Assembly (NCBI GenBank): GCA_046047235.1
Contig: JBJOII010000159.1
Span: forward strand, 1 to 21,039
Reading direction: 5' to 3'
Source: JBMTVN01 sp046047235
GTDB taxonomy: Bacteria; Verrucomicrobiota; Verrucomicrobiia; Limisphaerales; JAHDYP01
DNA: 21,039 nucleotides
Of the stretch, positions 13,379 through 20,868 are shown one piece after another (within the stretch, counting starts at the first letter, position 1; each line of letters opens with the position of its first letter). The notes under the pieces were generated by a model, which did not search any database, was not told the DNA's origin, and saw only the letters and a program-made list of their open reading frames with translations. The position numbers and the translations under genes were made by a program.

Positions 13379-15390
13379 ACACCCGCTACCACACCTCCCG
13401 ACGCTCCTTCCTCCTCCATATCAGCTCCTCCCTCCTCGCCACCCCCACCCTCCTCCTTAACGCCTCGCACCCAAAATCCCTCCCGCTCCCCCTCCCTCCT
13501 CTCATCCCCGCACCCAATAACCCCGCAGACTGGCCCGCCTTCCAACAAGCCCTCCTCAGCTGGCGTACTGAGCAACAAACCACCCCCTCCTGTAAACCCG
13601 AAGCCTACACCGATCCCAACACAAGCTGGGCCAGCCATTGCCTCTGTTGTGGCTTCCTCATGCTCTACGACGAACAACTCTTTAACTCCCGCAGTAAACT
13701 CATCCGCCAATGCCACGACGCCAATACCCGCGTCTTCATCAATTACAACCCCTGGGATACCGGAACCCAACGCGAACCCCGCCCCGACTCCGAAGCCCTG
13801 GCCCTCATGCTCCAGGCTCTCAATGCCGACGGCATCTTCCTCGATACCATGCCCCACGGGGACACCAGCTTCTCCAGCCAACTCCAAGCCGCCAAACCCG
13901 GCGCCGTCCTCGAAAGTGAACTCGCCCTGCCCATAGAACACATCCCCACACACCACCTCTCCTGGGCCCAGTGGCTCCCCGATTCCCATGCACCTGGCAT
14001 CCTCCGCAATAAATGGTTCGAACCCCGCCACCAACTCCACCTCATCAACCGCTGGGACACCAACCACTCCGGTGAACTCCATACCGCCTGGATAAACGGC
14101 ACCGGCATCCTCGTCTGGGAAAATGTCTTTGGCTCCCATATCCCCTGGTGCCCCCGTGACCGATCCATCCTCCGCTCCATGCTCCCCATCCAACGCCGCT
14201 ACCACCACCTCTTCACCTCCACCAATTGGACCCCCCTCGTCCCCACTCAAAACCCGAACCTCTTCGCCAGCCTCCGGCAAAATAAACACCAGCGCCTCTG
14301 GACCCTCGTCAACCGCTCCAATACCACAATCCAAGGCCCCGCCCTCCAACTCACCCCTTCACCCAACTCCAAACTCCTCGACCTCATCCACGGCTCCCAC
14401 GCCCACACCACCCGCTCCACCTCAGGCCAGCTTACCTGGAATGCTTCCATCCCCCCACGAGGGATCGCCTGCCTCCTCGAAACCAACCCCGCAGAATACT
14501 CCCGCCCAAGCTTCCACACCTTCCTCCAAAAACAGTCCGCCCTGGCCCGAACATACAACCCATCCACTACTCCCGCCCCCTCACCCACCCGAACCACCGT
14601 CCCCAAATCCACCCGACTCCACCCCACACCCCCACCCAATACAGCCGCTATCCCCGCCGCCACCATCGAACTCCATACCACCCTCCGCGTCCGCGAATGC
14701 GGCTTCTACCAATCCACCCCGCCCCCAAACCACCAGCTCGCCAGTAGCTACATCCCCGCCCTCCAATACTTCTCCCGCACAGTCACTCTCACCCCCTACG
14801 CCATCGATATCACCCCCGTCACCAACGCCCAGTTCGCCAGATTCCTTGAAAAGTCGGGCTACCAACCCGCGAACCCAACCAACTTCCTCAAACACTGGGG
14901 CCACGGCCACCCCGCAGCATCGGAACTTAACCACCCCGTCACCTACGTCAGTCTCGAAGACGCTCGCGCCTACGCCGCCTGGGCCCATAAACGGCTCCCC
15001 ACCGAAGCCGAATGGCAACACGCCGCCCAAGGCCCCCAACAACTCGCCTACCCCTGGGGCCACTCCATGCAACCAAACTACTGTAACGACGGCTCCACTT
15101 CCCAACACACCACCCCCGTCTCCCATTACCCCCAAGGCCAATCCCCCTTCGGAGTCCTCGACCTCTGCGGCAATACCTGGGAATGGACCGAATCGGAATC
15201 CTCCGACGGTCGCACCCGCTTCTGCCTCCTCAAAGGCGGCTCGTTCTACCAGGCCCACGGCTCCAATTGGTACTTCGAAGGCGGCCCCCAAAAGAATCAG
15301 CACTCCGCCAAATTCCTCCTCCTACACCCAGGCCTCGACCGCTGCTCCACCATCAGCTTCCGCTGCGTCACCGACCTCCAACCCCGCTGA
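13375..15390 (+). CDS. Tat-exported TIM-barrel/SUMF (FGE-like) fusion protein
   Basis: The product has 671 residues. RRSFLL at 9-14 before a hydrophobic stretch is a twin-arginine signal. Residues about 70-370 look like a glycoside-hydrolase-type TIM barrel plus beta domain: VFINYNPWDTGT (120-131), ADGIFLDTM (151-159) and WINGTGILVWENVFG (239-253). A proline-rich linker (about 395-425) leads to a formylglycine-generating-enzyme-like (SUMF) domain, about 460-668: YAIDITPVTNAQFARFL, HPVTYVSLEDARAYAAW, KRLPTEAEWQHAAQG, GVLDLCGNTWEW (593-604), LLKGGSF (618-624) and SFRCV (661-665). The CxxxxC active-site pair of true FGE is missing, so sulfatase activation is unlikely and the domain may only bind or have another activity. 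It overlaps the lipoprotein gene by four bases; a joint periplasmic role is inferred. Confidence 0.83.
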   Translation: MNTRYHTSRRSFLLHISSSLLATPTLLLNASHPKSLPLPLPPLIPAPNNPADWPAFQQALLSWRTEQQTTPSCKPEAYTDPNTSWASHCLCCGFLMLYDEQLFNSRSKLIRQCHDANTRVFINYNPWDTGTQREPRPDSEALALMLQALNADGIFLDTMPHGDTSFSSQLQAAKPGAVLESELALPIEHIPTHHLSWAQWLPDSHAPGILRNKWFEPRHQLHLINRWDTNHSGELHTAWINGTGILVWENVFGSHIPWCPRDRSILRSMLPIQRRYHHLFTSTNWTPLVPTQNPNLFASLRQNKHQRLWTLVNRSNTTIQGPALQLTPSPNSKLLDLIHGSHAHTTRSTSGQLTWNASIPPRGIACLLETNPAEYSRPSFHTFLQKQSALARTYNPSTTPAPSPTRTTVPKSTRLHPTPPPNTAAIPAATIELHTTLRVRECGFYQSTPPPNHQLASSYIPALQYFSRTVTLTPYAIDITPVTNAQFARFLEKSGYQPANPTNFLKHWGHGHPAASELNHPVTYVSLEDARAYAAWAHKRLPTEAEWQHAAQGPQQLAYPWGHSMQPNYCNDGSTSQHTTPVSHYPQGQSPFGVLDLCGNTWEWTESESSDGRTRFCLLKGGSFYQAHGSNWYFEGGPQKNQHSAKFLLLHPGLDRCSTISFRCVTDLQPR

Positions 15391-15599
15391 GCCCACTACC
15401 CTTCTCCCCCACTCAACGCTGCAGACGGATAACTCCCCGGGCAAGAGCCTGTAACTCCCGCTCAGCAGCAGATTTGTAGCACCCCCGCACAATGCCCAAT
15501 ACCACCACCGCTCCCAATACACCCCGCAAAACTTAAGCCGATCCCTCCTCCCATCATCCCTGTCTTGCCCCACACCCCACCACCGCCTACAAACCTCCC

Positions 15600-16373
15600 G
15601 TGCAACGCACTCCAGACAAAACTGCCCCAATCCTAAACCGACTCCCCTACCGCGTCTGGATCGCCCTCCTCATCCTCGCGTCCGCCGGAATCCTCGCCCT
15701 CACCACCGATATCAAACCGCTCATCCTGAAAACCCTCGCCTGGATCCAAAACCTCGGCCCCACCGGCATCGCAGTCTTCTCCGTAGTCTATATCACCACC
15801 GTCATCCTCCTCATACCCGCCACCTTCCTCGCCCTCGGCGCAGGTGCCATCTTCGGCATCAAAATCGGATTCCCCATCGTCTGGATCTCCGTCACCACCG
15901 GCGCCACCGGCTCCTTCCTCCTCGGCCGTGGCCTCGTCCGGAATTGGGTCGACCAACAACTCCATAAACGCCCAACACTCGCCGCCCTGGACCAGGCCGT
16001 CTCTGAATCCGGCTGGAAGATCGTCACGCTCTCCCGCCTCTGCCCCTTCTTCCCGTTCCCCCTCCTCAACTACGCCTTCGGTGCCTCCAAAATACCCCTG
16101 CCCCATTACATCCTCTCCACCGCCGTCGGAGTCCTCCCCGGTGTCCTCCTCTACGTCTGGATAGGAAACGCACTTGGTGACCTCGCCGGCCTCCACGAAT
16201 CCCCCCCACTGCCCCCCACTCTCAAATGGCTCCTCTACGGCGGCGGCGCACTCATCGGACTCATCGTCGCCACCTATACCACTAAACTCGCCCGCAACGC
16301 CCTCAAAGGACAACTCCCCAAACAAGTCGAAATCAGCCTAAACCAGGCCGACAATACCCCCACCCACAGCTAA
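15600..16373 (+). CDS. TVP38/TMEM64-family (VTT domain) membrane protein 1
   Basis: The product has 257 residues from GTG and about six hydrophobic helices. VTT-domain signatures are LIPATFLALGAGAIFG (71-86), TTGATGSFLLGRGL (99-112), and SGWKIVTLSRLCPFFPFPLLNYAFG (137-161), with the conserved RL.P..P..LNY..G core. Family members (DedA/VTT, formerly 'SNARE associated') are integral cytoplasmic-membrane proteins; relatives act in lipid scrambling or polyprenyl-phosphate recycling, but the TVP38 branch is poorly defined. No Shine-Dalgarno is visible. Some 209 bases separate it from the previous gene, so it may start a new transcript with its paralogue downstream. Confidence 0.88.
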   Translation: MQRTPDKTAPILNRLPYRVWIALLILASAGILALTTDIKPLILKTLAWIQNLGPTGIAVFSVVYITTVILLIPATFLALGAGAIFGIKIGFPIVWISVTTGATGSFLLGRGLVRNWVDQQLHKRPTLAALDQAVSESGWKIVTLSRLCPFFPFPLLNYAFGASKIPLPHYILSTAVGVLPGVLLYVWIGNALGDLAGLHESPPLPPTLKWLLYGGGALIGLIVATYTTKLARNALKGQLPKQVEISLNQADNTPTHS

Positions 16374-16426
16374 ACCCCTTGTCCTCCCCATCCTCCCCAG
16401 TCGACCCGCCAAACCCCGGCAGGACC

Positions 16427-17131
16427 ATGATCCGTGTCGGCCTGCCCATACTCATCGCCCTCTCTGCCGCCACGCTCCTCCTCCCCCGCATCAACACCCT
16501 CCTGATCCAAAACCTCCACCGCATCCAGTATCTGGGTTCACTCGGCGTGGTCGCCTTTTGCCTGCTCTGCATTACCTCCGTTGTCCTCTTCATCCCGCCC
16601 AGCCCACTGAAATTCAGCGCCGGTGCCCTGCTCGGCTTCAGCATCGGGGCACCCCTCGCCTGGCTCAGTGTCGTCGCCGGCTCAACCATCGCGTTCACCC
16701 TCGGACGATACCTCGGACGTAATCGCGTCGAACACAAGATCCGCTCCAACCCGACACTCCTCGCAATCGATCAAGCCGTGATGCAATCCGGATGGAAAAT
16801 CGTCGTGCTCTGCCGACTCTGCCCCATCCTACCCTGCCCCATCCTCAACTACGCTTTCGGGGTCAGTAACATCCCACTCCTCCACTACGTCGGCGCAACC
16901 GCCCTCGGAAACCTCCCCAGTGCAATTCTCTACACGTGGATCGGCAGCGCCCTCGGCAGCCTCTCCGGCCTGCACTCCTCCCCCAGCCTCCCAGCTCCTT
17001 GGAATTGGATCCTCTACGGCGCAGGCATCCTCGTAGGCATCATCCTCACGGCTCACCTCACCAAAATGGCCCGGCGCATCCTGAAAGAACACCTGCCCCA
17101 AAACACCCCAACCAACAGCTCGAGCCAGTAA
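16427..17131 (+). CDS. TVP38/TMEM64-family (VTT domain) membrane protein 2
   Basis: A paralogue of the preceding protein, alignable along nearly all its length: SGWKIVVLCRLCPILPCPILNYAFGVSNIPLLHY mirrors the first copy. The ATG at 16427 gives 234 residues. A TTG at 16379 would add 16 residues (P/S-rich) and bring the N-terminus closer in length to the paralogue, so the start is uncertain. The GRYLGRNRVEHKI region corresponds to GRGLVRNWVDQQL in copy 1. The gap from the first copy's stop is 5-53 bases depending on start. Tandem duplication followed by divergence is the simplest origin; the two could form a heteromer. Confidence 0.87.
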   Translation: MIRVGLPILIALSAATLLLPRINTLLIQNLHRIQYLGSLGVVAFCLLCITSVVLFIPPSPLKFSAGALLGFSIGAPLAWLSVVAGSTIAFTLGRYLGRNRVEHKIRSNPTLLAIDQAVMQSGWKIVVLCRLCPILPCPILNYAFGVSNIPLLHYVGATALGNLPSAILYTWIGSALGSLSGLHSSPSLPAPWNWILYGAGILVGIILTAHLTKMARRILKEHLPQNTPTNSSSQ

Positions 17132-17147
17132 GCAGGAAAAACCTGCT
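17131..17147. terminator. Short hairpin between convergent genes
   Basis: AGCAGG (17131-17136) and CCTGCT (17142-17147) flank an AAAAA loop. The stem touches both stop codons, of the second VTT gene (+) and obg (-). The stem is only 6 bp and there is no T-tract, so terminator function is possible but weak. Confidence 0.3.
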
Positions 17148-18381
17148 ATGCGTCGTTAGCAGAAGCCGCCTCCACCGCCTCCCGCATCAACTTCAGGAAA
17201 CGCGGCAACCCCTCATCAAACGCCGCCGCTATCGGAAGCACCGGCGTCTTCGGCACCCGCCGCTTGAACTTCTTCAAGTTCTCCTCCGCCACCACCTCGT
17301 CCATCTTGTTCGCTACCACCAGCCGCGGACGCTCCAATAACTCCGGGTTATACGCGGAAAGCTCATCACACAACTGGCGATAATCGTCCCACGGCGCACG
17401 TCCGTCCACCCCCGCCATATCCAACAAAAAGACCAAGACCCGACACCGCTGAATATGCCTCAAAAAGGCATGGCCCAACCCAACGTTCTTGTGCGCCCCC
17501 TCCACTAACCCCGGCACATCACACATCACCAACCGATGCCAATCCTCATACTCCACTATCCCAATCTGCGGATGCAAAGTCGTAAACGGATACGGCGCCA
17601 CCTTCGGCCGGGCCCGCGAAACCGCCGTCAATAATGTCGACTTCCCCGCATTCGGATACCCCACCAACCCCACATCCGCCATGATCCGTAACTCAAATAA
17701 ATACTCCCCCTCACCCCCAGGTTCACCCGGCTGCGCAAACCTCGGCGCCTGACGCGTCGCCGTCGCAAAATGCCGGTTTCCTAAACCACCACGCCCACCC
17801 GAACACAAAACAAACTCCTGCCCGTGCTCAGTCAAGTCAGCCACCAGCTCACGCTCCACCACATCCTCATCACTATCCCCCTCGTCCACAGCCTCCAAAT
17901 CAATCTCCAATGCCCGTTCCCCACCAGAATGCCGTATCACCGGCCTCCCCGCCGACCCCGTCATCAAACGCCGCCCCGCCTCCTCACTATCCTCTCCAAC
18001 ATCCTCAACCCGCTCAGCCTCCCCTTCCTCCAACTTCCCCTCAACAACCTCACCTACCCCGTCCTCCATCACCCCACCCGTAAACGGCAAACGCCAGATC
18101 AACGTCCCACACGGAACCCGCACCACCAAATCCTTGCCCGCCTTGCCATTCATCCCCTTCCCCATCCCATGCTCCCCGTTCTGCGCCAATAAACGCGGCT
18201 GGTAATACTGCGCAATCAGGTTGTTCAAATCATGGTCCGCCCGCAAAATCACACTCCCCCCACGACCCCCATCCCCACCCGATGGACCACCCTTCGGCCG
18301 AAAAGCCTCACGCAAAAATGCCACACTCCCGCGCCCACCATGCCCCGCACGCGCGTAAACCTTGATCTCGTCAATGAACAT
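17146..18381 (-). CDS. obg: GTPase Obg/CgtA with acidic insertion in the Obg domain
   Basis: The product has 411 residues. It is the conserved GTPase associated with 50S ribosome assembly and stress control. The glycine-rich Obg fold is seen in GHGGRGSVAFLREAF, GGPSGGDGGRGGSV and GGRGGLGNRHFAT. The G domain follows: G1 GYPNAGKST (241-249), switch YPFTTLHP (264-271), G3 DVPG (288-291), NKMD (358-361). Residues about 98-178, where family members have about ten residues, hold an extra stretch of roughly 70 residues in which about a third are Asp or Glu. The frame is continuous, so this is an insertion and not an error at the ends. There is no C-terminal OCT domain, as in many phyla. No Shine-Dalgarno precedes the ATG; a terminator-like hairpin ends 11 bases upstream. 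Confidence 0.96.
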   Translation of the reverse strand: MFIDEIKVYARAGHGGRGSVAFLREAFRPKGGPSGGDGGRGGSVILRADHDLNNLIAQYYQPRLLAQNGEHGMGKGMNGKAGKDLVVRVPCGTLIWRLPFTGGVMEDGVGEVVEGKLEEGEAERVEDVGEDSEEAGRRLMTGSAGRPVIRHSGGERALEIDLEAVDEGDSDEDVVERELVADLTEHGQEFVLCSGGRGGLGNRHFATATRQAPRFAQPGEPGGEGEYLFELRIMADVGLVGYPNAGKSTLLTAVSRARPKVAPYPFTTLHPQIGIVEYEDWHRLVMCDVPGLVEGAHKNVGLGHAFLRHIQRCRVLVFLLDMAGVDGRAPWDDYRQLCDELSAYNPELLERPRLVVANKMDEVVAEENLKKFKRRVPKTPVLPIAAAFDEGLPRFLKLMREAVEAASANDA

Positions 18382-18418
18382 ATAAAGGAAAACGGGCGAG
18401 GTGCTGCCACCTCGCCCG
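18381..18418 (-). terminator. Intrinsic terminator or attenuator between rpmA and obg
   Basis: On the - strand an 11-bp perfect GC stem (CGGGCGAGGTG paired with CACCTCGCCCG, 18393-18418) with a 4-base loop is followed at once by TTTTCCTTTATA. This is a good intrinsic terminator. The T-rich run abuts the obg start codon at 18381, so obg expression would depend on read-through, a downstream promoter, or control of this stem. Confidence 0.75.
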
Positions 18419-18438
18419 CAAATTACAACACCCCGAAA

Positions 18439-18708
18439 CTAGTTCGCCTCGGCAGCAGCAGCTTCAATCGGCAAAATACTCACCCGACGCTGCAACTTCT
18501 CAAACTTCACTTCCCCCTCCACCAAGGCATACAAGGTCCAGTCCCGGCCCACACCCACGTTCTGACCCGCACGGAAACGACTCCCGCGCTGCCGAACAAT
18601 AATGCTGCCCGCCGTCACCTTCTCACCACCAAATCGCTTCACACCCAAACGCTGGCTGTGACTCTCACGACCGTTGCGCGTACTGCCGCCGCCTTTTTTG
18701 TGTGCCAT
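18439..18708 (-). CDS. rpmA: 50S ribosomal protein L27
   Basis: The product has 89 residues. The N-terminus MAHKKGGGSTRNGRESHSQRLG and the following GVKRFGGEKVTAGSIIVRQRGSRFRAGQNVGVGRDWTLYAL are diagnostic of L27, whose N-terminal tail reaches the peptidyl-transferase centre. There is no N-terminal extension of the kind cleaved in Firmicutes. GGAAGGAG lies about 10 bases before the ATG. It follows rplU by 26 bases, the usual order rplU-rpmA-obg. Confidence 0.98.
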   Translation of the reverse strand: MAHKKGGGSTRNGRESHSQRLGVKRFGGEKVTAGSIIVRQRGSRFRAGQNVGVGRDWTLYALVEGEVKFEKLQRRVSILPIEAAAAEAN

Positions 18709-18734
18709 ATAAAATCAGCTCCTTCCAGCCTGCC

Positions 18735-19046
18735 TTAGGCCTTGATCTCCTTGATCTTCACCACCGTCAGCTCCTGACGATGACCCTGAGTCTTGTGATA
18801 CCCCTTCCGGCGCTTCATCTTGAACACCAAGATCTTGGGACCACGAATGTGCTTCACAACATCAGCCACAACCGCAGCCGATTCCACCGTGGGAGCACCC
18901 ACCTTCACCGCACCCTCCTGATTCAACAGCAACACACGGTCAAAGGTATGCTCCTGACCCGCTTCCACAGGAAGACGCTCAATCTGCAGCAGATCGCCAG
19001 GCGCAACACGATACTGCTTTCCACCAGTTTCAAGAACAGCGTACAT
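18735..19046 (-). CDS. rplU: 50S ribosomal protein L21
   Basis: The product has 103 residues. MYAVLETGGKQYRVAPGD at the N-terminus, FDRVLLL, VKVGAPTVESAAVVADV and the basic FKMKRRKGYHKTQGHRQELTVVKI match L21, which binds 23S rRNA. It is the first gene of the rplU-rpmA unit and has a good sigma-70-type promoter upstream. A GGGA about nine bases before the ATG is the only ribosome-site candidate. Confidence 0.98.
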   Translation of the reverse strand: MYAVLETGGKQYRVAPGDLLQIERLPVEAGQEHTFDRVLLLNQEGAVKVGAPTVESAAVVADVVKHIRGPKILVFKMKRRKGYHKTQGHRQELTVVKIKEIKA

Positions 19047-19074
19047 AAATTATTTCCCAGCCAAAGGAGCGGAG

Positions 19075-19103
19075 AGTCCAACAAAAACCCCACCCCCTGT
19101 CAA
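19075..19103 (-). promoter_or_regulatory. Promoter of rplU-rpmA
   Basis: On the - strand a perfect TTGACA (19103-19098), exactly 17 bases, then TGGACT (19080-19075). The -10 matches at only 3 of 6 positions, but the -35 and spacing are ideal and the site lies just upstream of the ribosomal operon. Transcription would begin near 19068, giving a leader of about 22 bases. Confidence 0.5.
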
Positions 19104-19115
19104 TGGGATTATCAA

Positions 19116-19976
19116 CTAAACATACAAAGCAGCCTTCAAATCCCTCACCAAAACGCTCGTGTAGATATACCGCTTGTCCAACGATACATCCAAACACTTC
19201 AAAATCACCTTCTCCAACGCAGCCGGTATGTCCCCGTTCAACTCCCGCGGATAAGCAAACTCACTCGACCGATCATAATGCCTCCGCAATACCTCCTCCG
19301 CTGTGTCCCCCGCAAAAGGCTTCCGACCACACAATAACTCATACGCCGCCACCCCAAACGCAAACTGGTCCGACCGATGATCCACCGGCTGCCGACGTAT
19401 CTGCTCCGGCGCCATATACGCCGGTGTCCCCGGATTCTCCGACATCTTCTTCGGCTCCGATGGCTTCGGCTGCGCACTGTCAAAATCCACCAACCTCAAG
19501 GCCCCGTTCCGGCTCAACATCACGTTCTCCGGCTTGAAATCCAAATGAATGAAACCGCTGTCGTGCACGTGCTCCAATGCCTCAGCCATCTCAATCAAAA
19601 CCGTCCCAATCAACTCCTGTAACAACCCGTCGTTCCGCGAAGATAAAATCTTCAGGTTGTCCCCCTCCACATACTCCATCAGCAAATATAAATCCCCATT
19701 CACCTTCCCGTGATCCACATACCCCACCACAAACTCGTGATTGTGAATCTTCGATAAAATCTCCGCCCCCCGCACAAAACGCTTCTTCGCCTTGGAATCC
19801 ATCCTCAGCGCATGATGCAAACGCCTTAACGCAAAAACCTCCCCACGCTGGTTCGTCGCCAGCCATATGCTCGCCATGCCACCCGAATTGATCAGCTCCT
19901 GCAAATAAAAGGGACCAAACTGACCCGGTTGTACCGTGTCAGCCTCCTCTACGCGAGATGAGCGAAACCACGCCAT
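19116..19976 (-). CDS. Atypical serine/threonine protein kinase
   Basis: The product has 286 residues from the ATG at 19976, a kinase domain alone with no membrane segment. Motifs in order: glycine loop INSGGMASIW (29-38), the VAIK position reading FALRRL with Arg51 where the ATP-anchoring Lys is expected, helix-C Glu72 (GAEILSKI), hinge MEYVEGDNL, catalytic loop FIHLDFKPENVML (142-154, Asp146, Lys148 and Asn151 kept), LVDFDSAQ (162-169, DFD for DFG), then PGTPAYMAPEQ and SDQFAFGVAAYELL. I recall related verrucomicrobial kinases with ALR and DFD, so this may be a conserved variant class and not decay; activity is uncertain. It lies 69 bases after (upstream in window coordinates of) the rplU start and is read the same way. 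Its substrate is unknown. Confidence 0.88.
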   Translation of the reverse strand: MAWFRSSRVEEADTVQPGQFGPFYLQELINSGGMASIWLATNQRGEVFALRRLHHALRMDSKAKKRFVRGAEILSKIHNHEFVVGYVDHGKVNGDLYLLMEYVEGDNLKILSSRNDGLLQELIGTVLIEMAEALEHVHDSGFIHLDFKPENVMLSRNGALRLVDFDSAQPKPSEPKKMSENPGTPAYMAPEQIRRQPVDHRSDQFAFGVAAYELLCGRKPFAGDTAEEVLRRHYDRSSEFAYPRELNGDIPAALEKVILKCLDVSLDKRYIYTSVLVRDLKAALYV

Positions 19977-20067
19977 GAAGCGAATTACCAGAAGTCTCCT
20001 AACAGGAACAGGTTCCACCCGCCACTGGTTGTTCTGACGCACAGGGCCCAACCCACCCCAAAAATGC

Positions 20068-20861
20068 CTAGCCGCACTCTGCCACTACCCGCCGCCGATA
20101 CGCCCGCTCCAATGCTCGAAACTCCGCACCCACCCTCAACCGACGCCCCTCCAACTCCTTCACCCGACTCAATTCCCGCAAGCTCGAAGTCAGGAAGGCC
20201 TGCTCCACCCGAACCAACTCTCCCAAGGTCAAAACCCGCTCCCAGACCCCCATCCCCAACTCACGCGCCAAATCCATTACAATCCCCCGCGTCACCCCCG
20301 CCAACGCCCCACACGCCAACGCCGGCGTGCAGACCACACCCCCCTCCACCCAAAAAAAATTCGAGCCCGACCCCTCCACCACCTCCCCCCGCTCGTTCAC
20401 CATCAAGACCTCGTCCACCCCCAACCGCCGCGCATCCATCGCCCCCATTACCTGCAAGATCCGGCTCGCCGACTTGCAATGCGACCACCTGTCCCCCGAT
20501 GGCACCACCCACGTCGATAACCCCAAACGCTCAGCCACCCTTGCCCTCCGCCCCGGCAAATCAGACGCGGTCACCAACCACCGCACGCCACCCCCCTCCG
20601 ACGGAGCATACCCCCGCCTCCCACTCCCACGGGAAACATGCAAACGTAACACCCCCTCCCGCATACCCCCACCCTCACCAATAAACCCGCACCCAACCGC
20701 ATCCGCTCCCAGTGCGCCCCCCACACAAAAACCCTCCCCCTGTATACCCGCAGGGTCTCAAATAACCCGTCGCCATACAGAAAACTCCGGTCATCCACCG
20801 GAATACTCGCCTCCGATTCCGGAACCAACCGACCGTCCAGACAAACCAGCCTCGTTCCCAT
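20068..20861 (-). pseudogene. Class IV PLP aminotransferase/aminodeoxychorismate lyase, single-base frameshift
   Basis: The ATG at 20861 follows GAGG, which overlaps the preceding gene's stop. The first frame encodes LVCLDGRLVPESEASIPVDD, RSFLYGDGLFETLRVYRG and WGAHWERMRLGA, the N-terminal domain of PabC/IlvE-like fold IV enzymes. The remainder continues in the -1 frame: MREGVLRLHVSRGSGRRGY, WSHCKSASR with the presumed PLP lysine, DEVLMVNERGEVVEGSGSNFF, TPALACGALAGVTRG and EQAFLTSSLREL. The span is 794 bases; one extra base gives 265 codons, the normal family size. The switch lies within about 20665-20720; a run of five C (+ strand) at 20666-20670 is a likely site. It may be a true mutation or a homopolymer sequencing error. 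Lyase for p-aminobenzoate or branched-chain aminotransferase cannot be separated here. Confidence 0.8.
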
Positions 20862-20868
20862 CACAACC

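Noticed and set aside
13279..14349. 356-codon - strand frame opposite the Tat-exported fusion gene.
   Set aside because: Acidic/glycine-rich antisense shadow; the + strand has a twin-arginine signal and SUMF motifs.
15322..15630. 102-codon - strand frame across the spacer before the VTT genes.
   Set aside because: It overlaps both flanking coding regions and its residues (W, G, C, R) suggest chance reading of G-rich DNA.
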